Made by a program: the position numbers and the translations under genes. From assembly GCA_951799425.1 (NCBI GenBank), contig OX637409.1, positions 19,952,460-20,016,459 of the forward strand: 64,000 bases of DNA, in the 5' to 3' direction. Each line of letters begins with the position of its first letter. The stretch's first letter is position 1. Below the pieces are notes generated by a model. It was not told the origin of the DNA. It saw nothing but the letters and a program-made list of their open reading frames with translations, and ran no database searches. Source of the stretch: Ilex aquifolium. Taxonomy: Eukaryota; Streptophyta; Magnoliopsida; Aquifoliales; Aquifoliaceae. Shown here piece after piece: positions 42,721 through 56,100 of the stretch.

Positions 42721-43499
42721 TGGTACACTGCTTCCTCGATTGTCGTCAATAAACTTATTTTAGACATTACAACAAACACTTCATGTGCGTTATTCAAATA
42801 GATGTAGTGTGGGACTCGGGGGTGTTTGTGGTGGGCTGGTCTGGGTGTATCTGACCAAAATCATTATTTAGATTAGTGTTGTTTTTGCCACACTAATGGA
42901 CAGTCAAGAATGAAGACGAAACAATAACAAAAAATCATGGCAACAAAAAATGGCGAACATAGAGTTTTACCATTTTTGTTCCGCTAAATTGTTGTAAAAT
43001 TGGATTTATCGAGTTTGTCACCAATCTGATCTTCACAAACTGTTCAACTTTCATTCCACTGCTCAATGGTGTAGCAAATAATCACTTGCATTTCATCAAA
43101 CAGGTTATGTGCAAGAAGGGGGTTGGGTTTGTTGCTTCGAATCTATGGCTGAGGGTGTTCGATATACTTTTTGTTGTGGTCGTTGCTAGTTTTATTCTGG
43201 TCATTGGTCACCAGTGGTCTGGTGTAGAGTGATGATTTTCGTGTTGCTGGTGACGGTTAAGGAAGGGGGTTTCGAGGTTGAGAATAGTGAGAAAGGCGTG
43301 AGAGACAGATGGGTCTGAGAGATATGGGTCTCAATAAGATACACATATAAGAATGTGAAGCGTACCTGAAACAGAGGATCTTCTTTGTGTGCCTTTCTCC
43401 TCTCCTACTCTCTCTATGCATTTCTTCTGTCTCTCTCTATTGTAACCGTCCTAATGCCCACTATTATGAGTGAGATTTGAGAAGATTTGAGATGGATTC

Positions 43500-43620
43500 T
43501 ATGTGATAGAGGCGTGATAGATTGGGAGAGAGAGGCGTGGAAGAGAGGGGCGTGAGAGAGAGAGGCAGAAGTGAGAGAGAGAGAGGCGTGAGAGAGGTAG
43601 TCTGTTTTGAGATAAGCTTC
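43500..43620. repeat. GA-rich minisatellite with GGCGTG(A/G) motif
   Basis: Repeated AGAGAGGCGTG units in a GA-rich background near the 5' end of Helitron A. Confidence 0.7.
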
Positions 43621-43814
43621 TTCATGGGCGGGAAAAAAAATATTTAGGACTAATCGTAGACCATTGAATCAAAATTTTTGAGATGATCTGAACTGTTTTT
43701 CATTTCAAAATGATCTGGACCTCTCTTTGTCTTTTAGATTTTGTGTCAAAACAATCTGGACCTCTCTTTGTCTTTTGGATTCAAACTTCGCTCTACTTTA
43801 TTATATATATATAT

Positions 43815-44300
43815 TAACATTAAAAATAAAAAATAGTAACATTCAAATTAAAAAAAAAGTTATCATTTAAATACAAAAAATAATACCATTTAAATACAAA
43901 AAAATAGTAACATTTAAACATAAAAAAAATAGTAACATTCAATATTAATATTTTTAAAAAATAACAATAATAACATGCTTAACAAAAATAGTATCATATT
44001 CAACAAAAATAGTAATATGCTTAACAAAAACAATAACATGCTTAACAAAAACAGTAACATGTTCAACAAAAAAAAAATAACAATATGGAACATTGAACAA
44101 AATTGAAAATAAAAATATTAACATTCAAACCCATAACCAGAGGAAGAAGCCTCCAATTCTTTAGCATAGAAAAAAGTAACATTGAAAAAGTAATAACATA
44201 CTCAATAAAAAATAGTAACATGAAAAAAAAAAAGAGTAACATGGTCAATTAGAAAAAATAGTTGTCAACAAAAAACGTAGTAACATAAAACATTGAAAAA
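43815..44300. repeat. Degenerate 18-22 bp minisatellite, AACAAAAATAGTAACATGCTT type
   Basis: About 20 imperfect units of ATAGTAACAT plus an A-rich spacer begin exactly where Helitron A ends. Early units have ATTTAAATACAAAAA spacers and later ones GCTTAACAAAAA spacers, suggesting stepwise expansion. Confidence 0.8.
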
Positions 44301-44996
44301 ATTTGGGTATTATTTTATCAAAAAAATAAAAATAAAATTGGGGATTAAACTAATAACACATTGAGCAAGTTTTCAATATTTTTTCCGAAAACCAACGATA
44401 TAGAAGTTCATGATGACCATAACGCATTAGAAGATATGGTGTTGATGATGTTCCAAAGCCTACTGATTTTGATGCTATGGAGAAATAAATGATATCTAAG
44501 GAGAAAAATTTGTTGTACTGGAGTGATGATTTTCTTCTAACAAGAGAGAGAGAGAGAGAGAGAGTTTAAATTTGAATTTCAATTTAGGAGTGAATTAAGG
44601 AATAATAATTTCTAATTTAAGAAATTAATTTAAAGCTACTTTCAATGTCTTTAAGGTTTCTATAATTGAACATAATAACACTGTTAAGAGTATTTTTAAG
44701 ATTTAAAAAAATAGTGAATTTAAGTACTTATCAGTATGATAAAAAACGGACTTATCACCAAATAAGTTTCATTGACGGACTCAAGTTATTATAAGTCCAT
44801 CCATTAGGACTCATCCCTAATTTTCACATTTAAAAACTTAATACATTATGACTATTGAATTCATAATAGAGTGCATTTAATGTTATGACTCACTAATAAT
44901 TTAATGGTTACAATCATTCTAAATTATGACTCAATAACATTACTCGGATTAATATGTGGTGATTGCACTGTATATCAGCTCTCCAAATCAAGAACC

Positions 44997-45038
<42 letters not shown>

Positions 45039-45250
45039 AAATATTTGTCGAGAGTTTACTTATTTATTTAAAAATTGCTAGTATATATATATACGAATCG
45101 AATCCAATAATAACAACTTGATGGGAGTAGGAGGTGTAGAAGTAACCGGAACCGGTTAATCAGGAGGCGGTTGAATCCGGCTGCTATAGTTAATGTGAAA
45201 AAAATAATTTTAAAGGTAAAAATTAAAAGATTTTAAAATCTTTTCAGGTA
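44301..45250. other. Gene-free stretch with microsatellites
   Basis: Holds (GA)n at 44543-44564 and (AT)n at 45001-45035. The remainder is AT-rich without a recognised gene. Confidence 0.5.
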
Positions 45251-45384
45251 TAAAAATATAGGGCTAATTGTATTGGAGATCCTCAAAATATAGAGTTTGT
45301 CTCATTTAAGTCTCTAATATTTTAATTACATCATTTTGGTCTCTAAAAAATTGAATATGTTTCTATACGATCCCTTAAGCAGAT

Positions 45385-45695
45385 AATATCTAAATTGTTA
45401 ACGATTTTTTATTATAAACTTATCACGTGATACCTAAATATGAACAAAAAATAATTTGGATAGCTCTTGACCAAAATTTGAGTAGTTCTTGACAAAAAAT
45501 GTGTAATATGTGTATTTTTTGATTAAAATTTGAATTGTTCATGATCAAAACTGTATAATTTGAGTAGCTCTTTTACCAAAATTTAGGTAAAAATTTGGTA
45601 AAGAATTATTCAAATTATTTTTTTTATCTATATTTAGATATTACATGACAAGTTTATAATAAAAAATCGTTAGTAATCTAGATAATGTTAGTAAT
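45385..45695. mobile_element. Foldback repeat with ~90-bp inverted arms
   Basis: 45385-45475 and 45606-45695 are inverted copies (shared CGATTTTTTATTATAAACTT, then ATCTAAATAT or ACCTAAATAT). The loop has several CTCTTGACCAAAATTTGAGT-like phrases. Its right arm abuts the truncated transposase gene. Confidence 0.6.
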
Positions 45696-45697
45696 CA

Positions 45698-46576
45698 TGC
45701 CCATTTTGGATATATACCATCAGCAAGGTAATATCACATTGTATAATCATTTCCGTTAATTGAGAAATTGACTGGAGGAGCCCGACCTTCTGAAAGAAGA
45801 GCAAAAACAGAAGAATATTCTAGTACGTTGATATCATTATGAGATCTAGGTAACCCAAAAAAGGCATGTCAAATCCAGAGATCATATGAAGCCACCGCCT
45901 CCAAAATAATTGTTGGTTCATGGACGTGACCAGAATACATACCTTTCCATGCTGTTGGACAATTCTTCCATTTCCAATGCATACAATCAATGCTACCCAA
46001 CATCTCAGGAAACCCACGATTGGTACTCATTGCTAATAATCTAGCAATGTCATCGTTGTTTGGTGACTTGAGGTATTCATCGGAAAAAATTGCTACTATC
46101 GCCCTTACAAATCTTTTCAAACTTTCTATTGCGGTACTTTCGTCAATCCTCACATAATTATCAACAACATCTACTACAACTCCATAAGCAAGCATCCTTA
46201 TAGCGGCTGTCATCTTTTGAAGGAAAGACAAACCAGTAATTCCAGCAGCATCTTTTTTTTGGACAAAATATGGATCATAATCTTCCACCATTGATAGAAT
46301 ACAAAGGAAAATGACTCGATTCATTCGAAACCTTCTTCAAAATAAATTTGGGGGATAGATAGGCGGTTCAACAAAATAATCACGATACAGTCTCTCGTGC
46401 CCTTGAACTCGATTGCGAAAAATAACTGAATGATCTTGAATGGAATCACGACGTACACCAGAACTTTCCGCGCTATTGAGTTTGTTCATTTCGATAGCAC
46501 AAATTGTTACCATCTCCAATTCATCATTGGAGTCAGAATCATTAAAAATCATCTTCATTGTAGGATGACGAACCAT
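45698..46576 (-). pseudogene. PIF/Harbinger-type nuclease (HARBI1-like transposase), dead
   Basis: Reading leftward from 46576, the plant PIF nuclease is recognisable. The N-terminal part ends PPIYPPNLF/RRRFRM, then comes GSIDCMHWKWKNCPTAWKGM with the first catalytic Asp, then FFGLPRSHNDINVLEYSSVF with the second. In-frame TGA codons interrupt it at 46337-46339, 45869-45871 and 45734-45736. The third acidic residue region is absent because similarity ends at 45698, against a foldback repeat. Plain DNA-transposon fossil; terminal inverted repeats not found. Confidence 0.85.
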
Positions 46577-46667
46577 AACATAAACACAAAGAAGAGTGCA
46601 ATACCAATAAATAGATTTGAGGTGTATGACAATGAAAGATTGAAGATCCTATTTATACATATAAAAA

Positions 46668-46726
46668 AATATGACCGTTGCAGATATGACCGTTATAAAT
46701 ATGACCGTTGTAAATATGACCGTTAT
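46668..46726 (+). repeat. Short tandem repeat, ATATGACCGTT(G/A) type
   Basis: Four units of AAATATGACCGTTGTA-like sequence, period 17-18 bp, about 90-150 bp upstream of the dead nuclease frame; possibly once part of its promoter. Confidence 0.75.
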
Positions 46727-46739
46727 TAATAAAAATTTA

Positions 46740-47199
46740 AAATTTAAAATTTTAATGACGTGGCGTAACACGTTAATATGTGATGTCATTAATATGGTGA
46801 TGACATGACATACTACATAGTATTTTAGATTTTAATAATTAATAGTTAGTTAAAGTTAGTTGAGGTGATTAGATAAAATAAATAACATGATTGGAGTGAA
46901 TTTAAAAAAATGATTAACTAAAATAAATAATGTAATAAAAAAATATATTTTTACTAACAAGTTTGCATAGCCTCCTTGGAGTTCTAATACAGCACAATCG
47001 CAGAAGGAAAATGTTGTACGAAGGGATGAGCCAGCAGCCAAACACAAAAGACACCAACCATACAAAGTCTCCATGTATAACGCTTACTCTCAGTAAATCA
47101 GTTTGGTTGTTGAAAAAAACACTGTTCTTAACCTCAACATCCATAGAAATCAAGATTTCAAACTAGGGATCAAACAAGGGGTTTGAGACTACTTTGAAC
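46740..47199. other. Upstream region of the beta-galactosidase gene
   Basis: AT-rich to 46950, then more balanced. No firm TATA box or start site can be chosen. Any residue of the PIF element may end here. Confidence 0.4.
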
Positions 47200-50100
47200 A
47201 TGATGGGAAAAGGGTTTCTCATCGTTTTGTTTTTAGTGATTGGAGTTCTGGCAACGACGCCGTTTGCCGCAAATGTGACGTACGATCACCGAGCGTTGGT
47301 CATCGACGGAAGGCGGAGGCTCTTGATTTCCGGCGCCATTCATTATCCTCGCAGCACCCCCGACGTTTGTCTCTCTATCTCTCTCTCTGTGCACACAATT
47401 TCTCTCTCTGAATGTGTTTTCTCTGTGAATATATATTGTATGTATGTACAAATTGATGCAGATGTGGCCGGACCTTATTCAGAAATCAAAAGACGGAGGC
47501 TTGGATGTAATCGACACTTACGTTTTCTGGAACTTGCATGAACCAGTTCGAAACCAGGTTTCGTTTCACATTTGTGGCGGATCGCTTAATTTTGATTTTA
47601 GCTTTGTTTCGGTGCCGATTAAATGAGGAAAAGAAAACAAAAATGGAGTTTTTAATTTTGTCTGATATTTTACTATGATTCATAAATGGAGCAGTAAATT
47701 AAAAGCATAAATTACTTTTCTTAGCCACCCAAAAGGAGCAAGAATTTGAAAACAACGCTACATTGCTACTCTTACCAAGCTTAGCTTATCGAATCAATGT
47801 GGATTATCTCATTAACTTTTTTCAGTACAACTCACCGATCCAACTACTCGTGTTCCTTTGGTAAATAAAATTTTGTAAGGGTTTTGGTATAAGCATTGTT
47901 ACTCTTTAAAATGTGCCCTGTTTTCTTCATGTTAGCAATCTTGAATTTAATTATTTTAAATCAATTCAATGGTTGAGTACTAGTCAACATGACTGTTGGT
48001 AATTGCTGATATGCCAAGAAATTTTGCAGTATGATTTCGATGGTAGAAAAGATTTGGTTAAGTTTGTGAAATTGGTTGCGGAAGCTGGTCTTTATGTTAG
48101 TCTGCGGATTGGTCCTTATGTCTGTGCTCAGTGGAACTACGGGTAAATTTTATATGGATTTCCACAGAGATTAAGTTATATGCTGCTTGTGTAATTTCAT
48201 TCTTTCATTATATAGAAAGGAAGAGTTGATTAATGTTACATAATTTTACCATACACAGTTAATTATGTAGGAATCTAAGTTTCTATTTCTGAACAGTGGA
48301 TTTCCGCTGTGGTTGCGTGATATACCCGGAATACTGTTTCGAACTGATAACAAGCCTTTCAAGGTTTCTCCCGATCAGTCTTTTGTTGCTCTTAGTTTGT
48401 AAGTTGATGGTTCCATATTTGAAATCATCCATAAGCTTTCTTTTTTAGGCTGAAATGACGCGATTCACAGCCAAGATTGTAGACATGATGAAGCAGGAAA
48501 ATCTCTATGCCTCGCAAGGTGGACCCATTATCTTATCTCAGGTTCATTTCTTGTGTTTTTTTGTGATTCATTGTAATTGGCTGTTAACACGAGATTCTAT
48601 ATTGGTTTCTCCATATCATCACCTTATTGATTTGTAGAGGATAATATATTTGATTTTCTTGTCATGGAGTAATGAAACGGCACTCGTCATTTTTTAATGT
48701 CAGGTTGAGAACGAGTATGAAGTCCTTGAAGCAGCATTTGGGCCACCTGGAAAAACTTATATTAAATGGGCAGCAACCATGGCAACTTCTTTGGATACAG
48801 GGGTGCCCTGGGTGATGTCCATTCAATCAGATGCCCCTGATCCTATGGTGAGAGTTTCACTCTTCCAATATGTATGATAGTTTGTTAACATCAAAATCTA
48901 AATTTGTTACTTCCTAATCTTTGGTAGAGTTGCCAACTTCTTGTAGGATATGTCTTCTTACCAAGTAAACTAATAAACATGCATTTTATTCTTATATATA
49001 ATTGTAGATTAACACTTGCAATGGGTTTTACTGCGAGACATTCACCCCAAATTCTGACGAGAAACCAAAAATGTGGACTGAGAATTATAGTGGCTGGTAA
49101 AGTGGGCTACTTGGTCTCTCCAAAGTTCTAATTGTTCTTTGATTGTATACGTCTTTGCTTTCTTATCTCTGCTTCCACATTTTTAACCCTTGTCAGTATT
49201 TGAAATATTAGGTCTGTTTCATTTGGAAGTGCTGTGCCCTACAGACCTGTGGAAGACCTTGCTTTTGCTGTGGCGCGGTTTTTCCAGCGAGGTGGAACCT
49301 TACAGAATTACTATATGGTACTATATTTTTTTTTTTAATTTTTTTTTTTTTGGGGGGGGTGGGCTTGAATCCTTGAGCCTTCATAAGGCAAGGAGTACCA
49401 TTAGACTAAAGGCTCGTTGGTTACTATATGGTAGTATATCTGTTCATTTTTAGGCGTTTTACAAGTTCTTTTTATGATAGTAAATGTTGATATATTCTGA
49501 ACTCTAAAGACTGTAAAGTTCCATGTTCTGGTTGCCTTTTAACAGTACCATGGTGGAACCAACTTTGGCCGGGTTACTGCTGGGCCTTTTTATGCTACAA
49601 GCTACGATTTGGATGCTCCAATAGATGAGTATGGTATGCTTTGTTCATCAACCAAGTATTTAATTTTTCAATTACATTCGTCAATTAATTATTTTATTTG
49701 TTTACTTCTCGATACAAGAGGATGAGCATTAGCGTAACCGTAAGGTTGACTCATTGTAATTCGGACGTCAAAAGTTCGAGTTATGAAATTAGCCTATATG
49801 CATATGCATGTAAGGTAAAGTTGCATATATCTAGTCCTCCACAGTTCGTGAAATAATGGGAGCCTTGTGGACTTGGCTAACCTTTTTTTTTTTAACTTCT
49901 TTATATTGTCGGCCTTACATTTATGGTACCCAAATGCAACTCCAGTTATTAGTTGTCACTCATGCAAAACTGGACTAATATTTCTCGGACACAGTTTAAC
50001 TTGTTCTTAAGTTTTCTTTGGAAAACAGGGATATCCACATGACTACTAAATTCCTAAAATATTCATCCATAAGGGAAAAACATTTAATAAATCTGCATCA

Positions 50101-53100
50101 TACCTTATATCTCTAAAAGGGATTTACACTCTCATTCTGTTGCAGGACTTCTTAGACAACCTAAGTGGGGCCACCTAAAAGATTTGCATAAGGCCATAAA
50201 GCTTTGTGAAGAGGCAATGATGGCAACTGATCCAACTATTACTTCTCTTGGTTCAAATGTTGAGGTATACGGTTCACATTTGACCTTTGGTTCAATGGTA
50301 CTCCTTGCGCTTTACCGAAGTCAAGGGTTCTAGTCCCCCTCCCTCTCCCCCCACCACCCCCCAAAAAAAAAAGGTATACGGTTCACCTCATGGACAGGGA
50401 TGACTAATTTCTTCTTCTTTCGAAGAAGCAGCACAGGACATCGCCTCCTTTGCTATTTTATTGGTATAGATAGGGATGTGTCTCAAGGTTTTTGCATCTC
50501 CCATCATCTATCTTTTTCAACTCATATTTGCCCATGCATAACATAAGTCCTACCTCATGAGAGAGAGAGAGAGAGAAGATTCAAATTGTAGGTGTTTTAT
50601 TATGTAAAGCGTTTTAAAGTTGTATGGGACTACCCCAAAGTAGACAAATTGTACAATGTGAGTTCGGTGCATTATAAATGGTATTAGAGCTAGCACCACA
50701 AGAACTATGGGATTGATCAGGAGAATGTGTGGTTCAAAGAGGAGGATTGTGGGCATTTGATGCATTTGATACTGGAGTTAAGACTCCTTAAGATTAGGGT
50801 TAAAATGGATGAGGTGAGGTAAAGGTACCAAGCACATGTACTATGGCCCCTATTGCTTAGTGAAGTGTGTTTATGTGCTTTGTATAACTACGAACATTCA
50901 TTACGCAATGCGTAATGAATTTACAAAATTTTGAGGAGGCTTCAAGCCATGCCCATTCCTCCTTATGTTGGTTTGGACCATGGATCCACTTTCTACTCAA
51001 CTATTTGGCATGCGTTATCACAACACATTGGTTGAAATATCCCAAAATATATTGAAACATTCTAAAACATCACGAAATACAGAAAATTTGATATTCGATT
51101 ACTGATTCGTTTCCATTTCTATGGAAACCGAAGCGTTTCGATCATTTTGCTAGAAAACAGAATGAGATTTCGATCCTTGCCAATACTATATTTATGAACA
51201 ATTCCTCCTCCTTTCATAATGTGTTTCTTGAAACTGTAAGTTGTAATTTACTTTGATTCTTGTCTATTTTTGTGTAAACAATACAACCACTGGTACTCTT
51301 GGAGATTCCATAACCTGACTTATAACACTAACCACAAAAGAGATATCTGGTCTTGTAATATTCAAGTAATTCAATTTTCCCACTAGTTTTTTATACCTTT
51401 CTGGATGATTAAATAACTCCCCTTGTTCTGTGGTCAGTTTTGTATTAGATTCCATGGGAGTATCAATTGGTGTTGTACTAGTAAGTCCCATTTTAGCAAG
51501 TAGATCCAGTACATACTTGCACTCCACACTTGGATGTTGCCACTTCAATTACAGGAAAGTACCATAACTTACCCAGATTTTTAATATGAAACATCTGCTG
51601 CAAGAATGTTTTTAGAGCAATAATACCTTCACTACCACTCCCCATAATAACAATATCACCAACATAGACAGCTAAAACGATCATGCTAGATTTATAATTC
51701 TTACTAAACGCTGAGTGATCTACTTGACATTGTTGAAGTCTGAAGTCTAATACAACTTCACTGAATTTGTCAAACCACTCTCGAGGTGATTGTTTTAGGT
51801 CATATATCACCTTCTTAATTTGCATATCTTTCCACTAGACTCCTCTTGAGCAACAAACTCTGGTGGTTGCTCCATATAGACTTACTCAATCAATTTACCA
51901 TGTAGAAAAGGATTTTTGACAACTAACCAAAACAAGGGCCACCCAGGATGAGCAAGAGCTTCGTGAATAGTGTGAGGAACAGAAGGAGACAAGACAGATG
52001 ATGTAAAACAACGAAAGGTAGGAGATAAGCTATCATAAGAAAGAAAGTGGTCAATAGGATGAGCAATAGAACTCATAAGGAGGGTACATAAGTGCTTACC
52101 TTCCCGAAGTGAAACAGGAAGATTGGCATCTAGAGATGGTTGGAGAGCAAGACCTTTAGACAATATAGAGGGTAGCGGAGGCATTTGGACAACAGTCTTT
52201 TTGCGACGGGAGTACACCAGCGTAATAGAAGGTTTTGCAATATGCGAGAAAGTGGGCGAAGACAAAACAGAAAGGGATAAAGGAAGAAAAGACTGATGAA
52301 ATGCAACATCAATTGTAGCCTCAAAAAAGAAAGGAATAGACTCGAAGAATGTAACATCAGCATAGACAAATTGACGATGAAGGGTTGGATTATGGCACTT
52401 ATACCCATAGTTGTTAGTATTGTATGATAATCGATACAATACATACGATATGTTGCGATACATGAAGAAAATGATATGTATCGCTTAAGTGTATTAGTTT
52501 GCATCGTATCATGTGATACACGATACAATATACTCGATATACCAGACAATATGCACGAGTTGTTCGATACGGGACGAAACAGATTAAGAAAATATCGTCT
52601 TTTCACTTGGAAGTAATTTTTTCAAATACTAGGTAATAAAAGGATGTCGTTTCACCATCGACAGTTTTTAAGAAATAAAAGTCTTCTTTTTATTCATTCC
52701 ATCGAATGAGTAAATAGTTTGATCGTTAAAAATGTCCTCCTTTTGCTACTTTAGATGTTAGAACTAGAACTCACTAAATTTTGATATTAATGAATTATGT
52801 TAAAAACTTCAATATTTAGATTGTTAATTTTTTTTGTTTTAGTCCTTGTAGTCTCTTTAAATTATTTTATGTGAGAAATTTGTGGTGCAATGGAATGTAA
52901 ATATGATATTTTGTCATATATATATATGTATTTTTTAATATCTTTTATAAAACTGCACGTATTGTTAGATACGCGATACCCTGTTTTTAAAAAACGATAC
53001 GCCTTCGGATACACGTTTTGACAACTTTGCTTATACCTTTTTCGTGTACGAGAATAACCCAAGAAAAGACAATTGATAGATTTAAGATCAAGTTTGTCTA

Positions 53101-56100
53101 TGTCTGGACCTAACTGATAAACAAAGGCTACGCAACCAAAGACACGTTGTGGAATAGAGAATAAAGGACGATCAGGAAATACAATTTGATTATCAAGAAT
53201 AAACGAATGCATACGATTAATTAGGTGACATGCAGTAAGTACAACATCACTCCAAAAAATTTTAGGTACTTTCATATGAATCAAAAGAGTACGAGTAACT
53301 TCAATGAGGTGACGATTTTTGCGTTCAACCACTTCATTTTGTTGTTGGGTGCCACTGCATGAAGTGCAATGAAACAAACTATGGGTAGTGAAAAAAATCA
53401 TGAAATGAATTAAAGACATTCCTTTGCATTATCAGATTGTAAAATATGTACAAACACACCAAATTTGAGTCTTTATTTCCATAACAAAGGCTTTGAAAAT
53501 AGAAAACAATCCAGAACGATCTTTCATTAAGAATAGCCAGGTCATCCTAGAAAAATCATCTACAATGGTAATAAAATACTTAAACCCTAAATAAGAAAAA
53601 ACACGACTAGGACCCCAAATATCCGAATGAACAATTTCAAATAAACTAAAGACACGATTACAAACTCTAGGAGTAAATGAATTCCGAATATGTTTACCTA
53701 ACTGACATGACTCACAATCTAAATACGACAACTGAGGAATTAACTTCTGAAGACTTCACAAAGATGGATGTTTAAGTTAACAATGCCACTGATGTGAGGA
53801 ACATGAAGTGTGTAAAATAGAGCAGCAAGCAAGAATTGCATCAAGATAGTAAAGACCGTTGTTTTCATGATCTCCATCAATCATTTTCCTCGTCTAGAGG
53901 TCATGAAACACATAGAAAGAAGGATAAAATGTTACTAAACAATTTAAAGATTTAGTGAGTTGGCTCACAAATATTAAATTGAATGAAAATTTAGGAACAT
54001 GCAAGACTGAGGATAGAGACAGAGGAAGTAGGATTCACAGTGCCAACACCAGTTACTAAATATGAAGATCCATCAACTAATGTGACATATTGGTTAGTAG
54101 AAATATGATTAAAATTTGAGAGTGTGCTCATATTACTTGTCATATGATCAGAGGCCCCAGAGTTAATGACCCATAGAGATGAGGTAGACGAATTGGACAT
54201 CAAACATGCTTTACTTGAATAGGCCGCTGTAGAAGTAGAAGTAGGAGCACCAGACTTAGAAACAAGTCGATTATATTGCTCGTTGGACATAAAAATAATC
54301 TTTGATGTGGATGTAGGCTCACCAATAGCAGACTGTCCGAAACCCAAATCATCTGATAAAGATATAACATGAGCATAAGAGGAGGGTTTGTCATGTAGAT
54401 CCAAACTATAGTACACTGTATGACCTTTTAGTCCACAATAAGTGCGAAACTTCACAGATATGCGGCCTCTACTACTGTGGTTGACGGTTGGCCGTCGCCC
54501 ACCTCCTCTTCTCGCACTGCGATTTTCTCTGCCCCCACGAGGGAAATTGTTACTCCCTTTATTAGACAGTACAGCTAAAGCCGAGCGTTCAAGTACATGA
54601 ACACCACTATCACTGAATAAAGCTCGTTGAATATGAGAAAAAACTTGTCATCGAAGAAATTTCCTTACTAGCCAAAATCTGAGCATGAACAGGTTCCAAT
54701 TCTAATTTTAAACTTCAGAGGAAGCGAGCAACTATTAATTCCTCACGCTGCTTTTTCTGGACTTTCAAATCAGTAGAGAATGACTTATAAGCATTGAGAT
54801 TATTCATAATATTTTGCAGCATAGAGTAGTATTCTTCAATGATCTTATCACCTTGTTCCAGACTGAACAAATCTTGAAATAACTAATAAATTCTGGTAAT
54901 ATTATCTTCTCCAGAAAACAAACTACTAATCGCAATTCATATCTCCTTAGCAATTTCAAGAGACATGAGATGAATACTAATTCGAGACTCCATACTATTC
55001 CATAATAAAGTCATCACTTGTGCATTCTTTACTTTCCACTATTTAAGCTTTGAATCAAATTCGCTAGGCTTATCCTCTGTAAGATATTCAACTTTATTTT
55101 TTGCAGTAAAAAGCACTTCATCAAAGCAAGACCATGACACTTAGTTATTGCCATTCAGCTTAATAGAGGTAATAGATAAACCAGTAAAGTCTTGGCTCAC
55201 CACAGACCTAACAACACTGGAATTGGACTTATTTTCATCCATAATACCAGAACCAAGCAGAAGAAAAATAGAGGAGAGAAATCCAGCGCAGTAGTACCCT
55301 TGTACGCTGAAACAGGCACAAATAAAAAATCAACAAATATGATTTATTTGGGCAGAACCGGTCTGGAATCACGATGAACCGACTTGAGATGGATTGAATC
55401 GGATAGAACTAAAGCTGAACCAGTTTGGAAGGCGTTGAACCAGACCGATTTAAGTGTGAAACTGTTTGAACCAGGTTTGAAAGATGTCAAACCAGTCTAG
55501 TCTGGACTGAACCGGCTGGTTTGGACCTAACTTCTAAAGACGTGCTTCTGAAGATTGGGCTTGGGTTTCTGAAATAAATGTCCGAACTAGAAAGAAGGAT
55601 CTGGACCCTTTCTTCAACCTTTGGAGTATTTTGAAACCCTAGGATCCGATTAAATCTGGAACCTCTAAACTGCAACAACCTCTGGGCCTTTTCGAAACCC
55701 TAACCCTGATATGCAACAACCTCTGCCACCCAAAAAATGAATCAACCAACAATGAATCCGATTTCATTTAAGAACTGAACGACGATACTTGGACATTCGA
55801 TATTTAGCTCTTTTAACATCTTCACTCCACTGTGGTACATTCAATCACCCACATCAACGATTCTTGGACATTCAATGATCAATTTATTTGATCAACAACA
55901 TCAGCGACTTCGGTGGTTAGCAAATAGCAACTCCACCTTGATAACAAATAACAGCTCAACGGTGGTCGGCGAACAGCGACTCTACCTCGACGACATACGA
56001 TGGTTAATAGCGGTGAACAGTAACCTGCTTTGAACCATGCAAACAATACAACCAGAGAGAGGGAGAGAGAGACATAATTGAATGGGGAATAGAACACACA

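Larger units (their letters stand above)
39043..43812 (-). mobile_element. Helitron A, non-autonomous, about 4.8 kb
   Basis: The minus-strand 3' end at 39043 reads CGTGC-TTTTAG-GCACG then GGCAATTACTAG|T: a hairpin 8 nt before CTAG, followed by T, as in canonical Helitrons. The 5' region lies near 43812 (TATAATAAAGTAGAGC then phrases shared with copies B and C); the initial TC is blurred by an (AT)n run. No Rep/helicase frame inside. It carries an LRR-gene exon (39920-40006) and a ~190-bp duplication (42344-42720). Confidence 0.75.
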
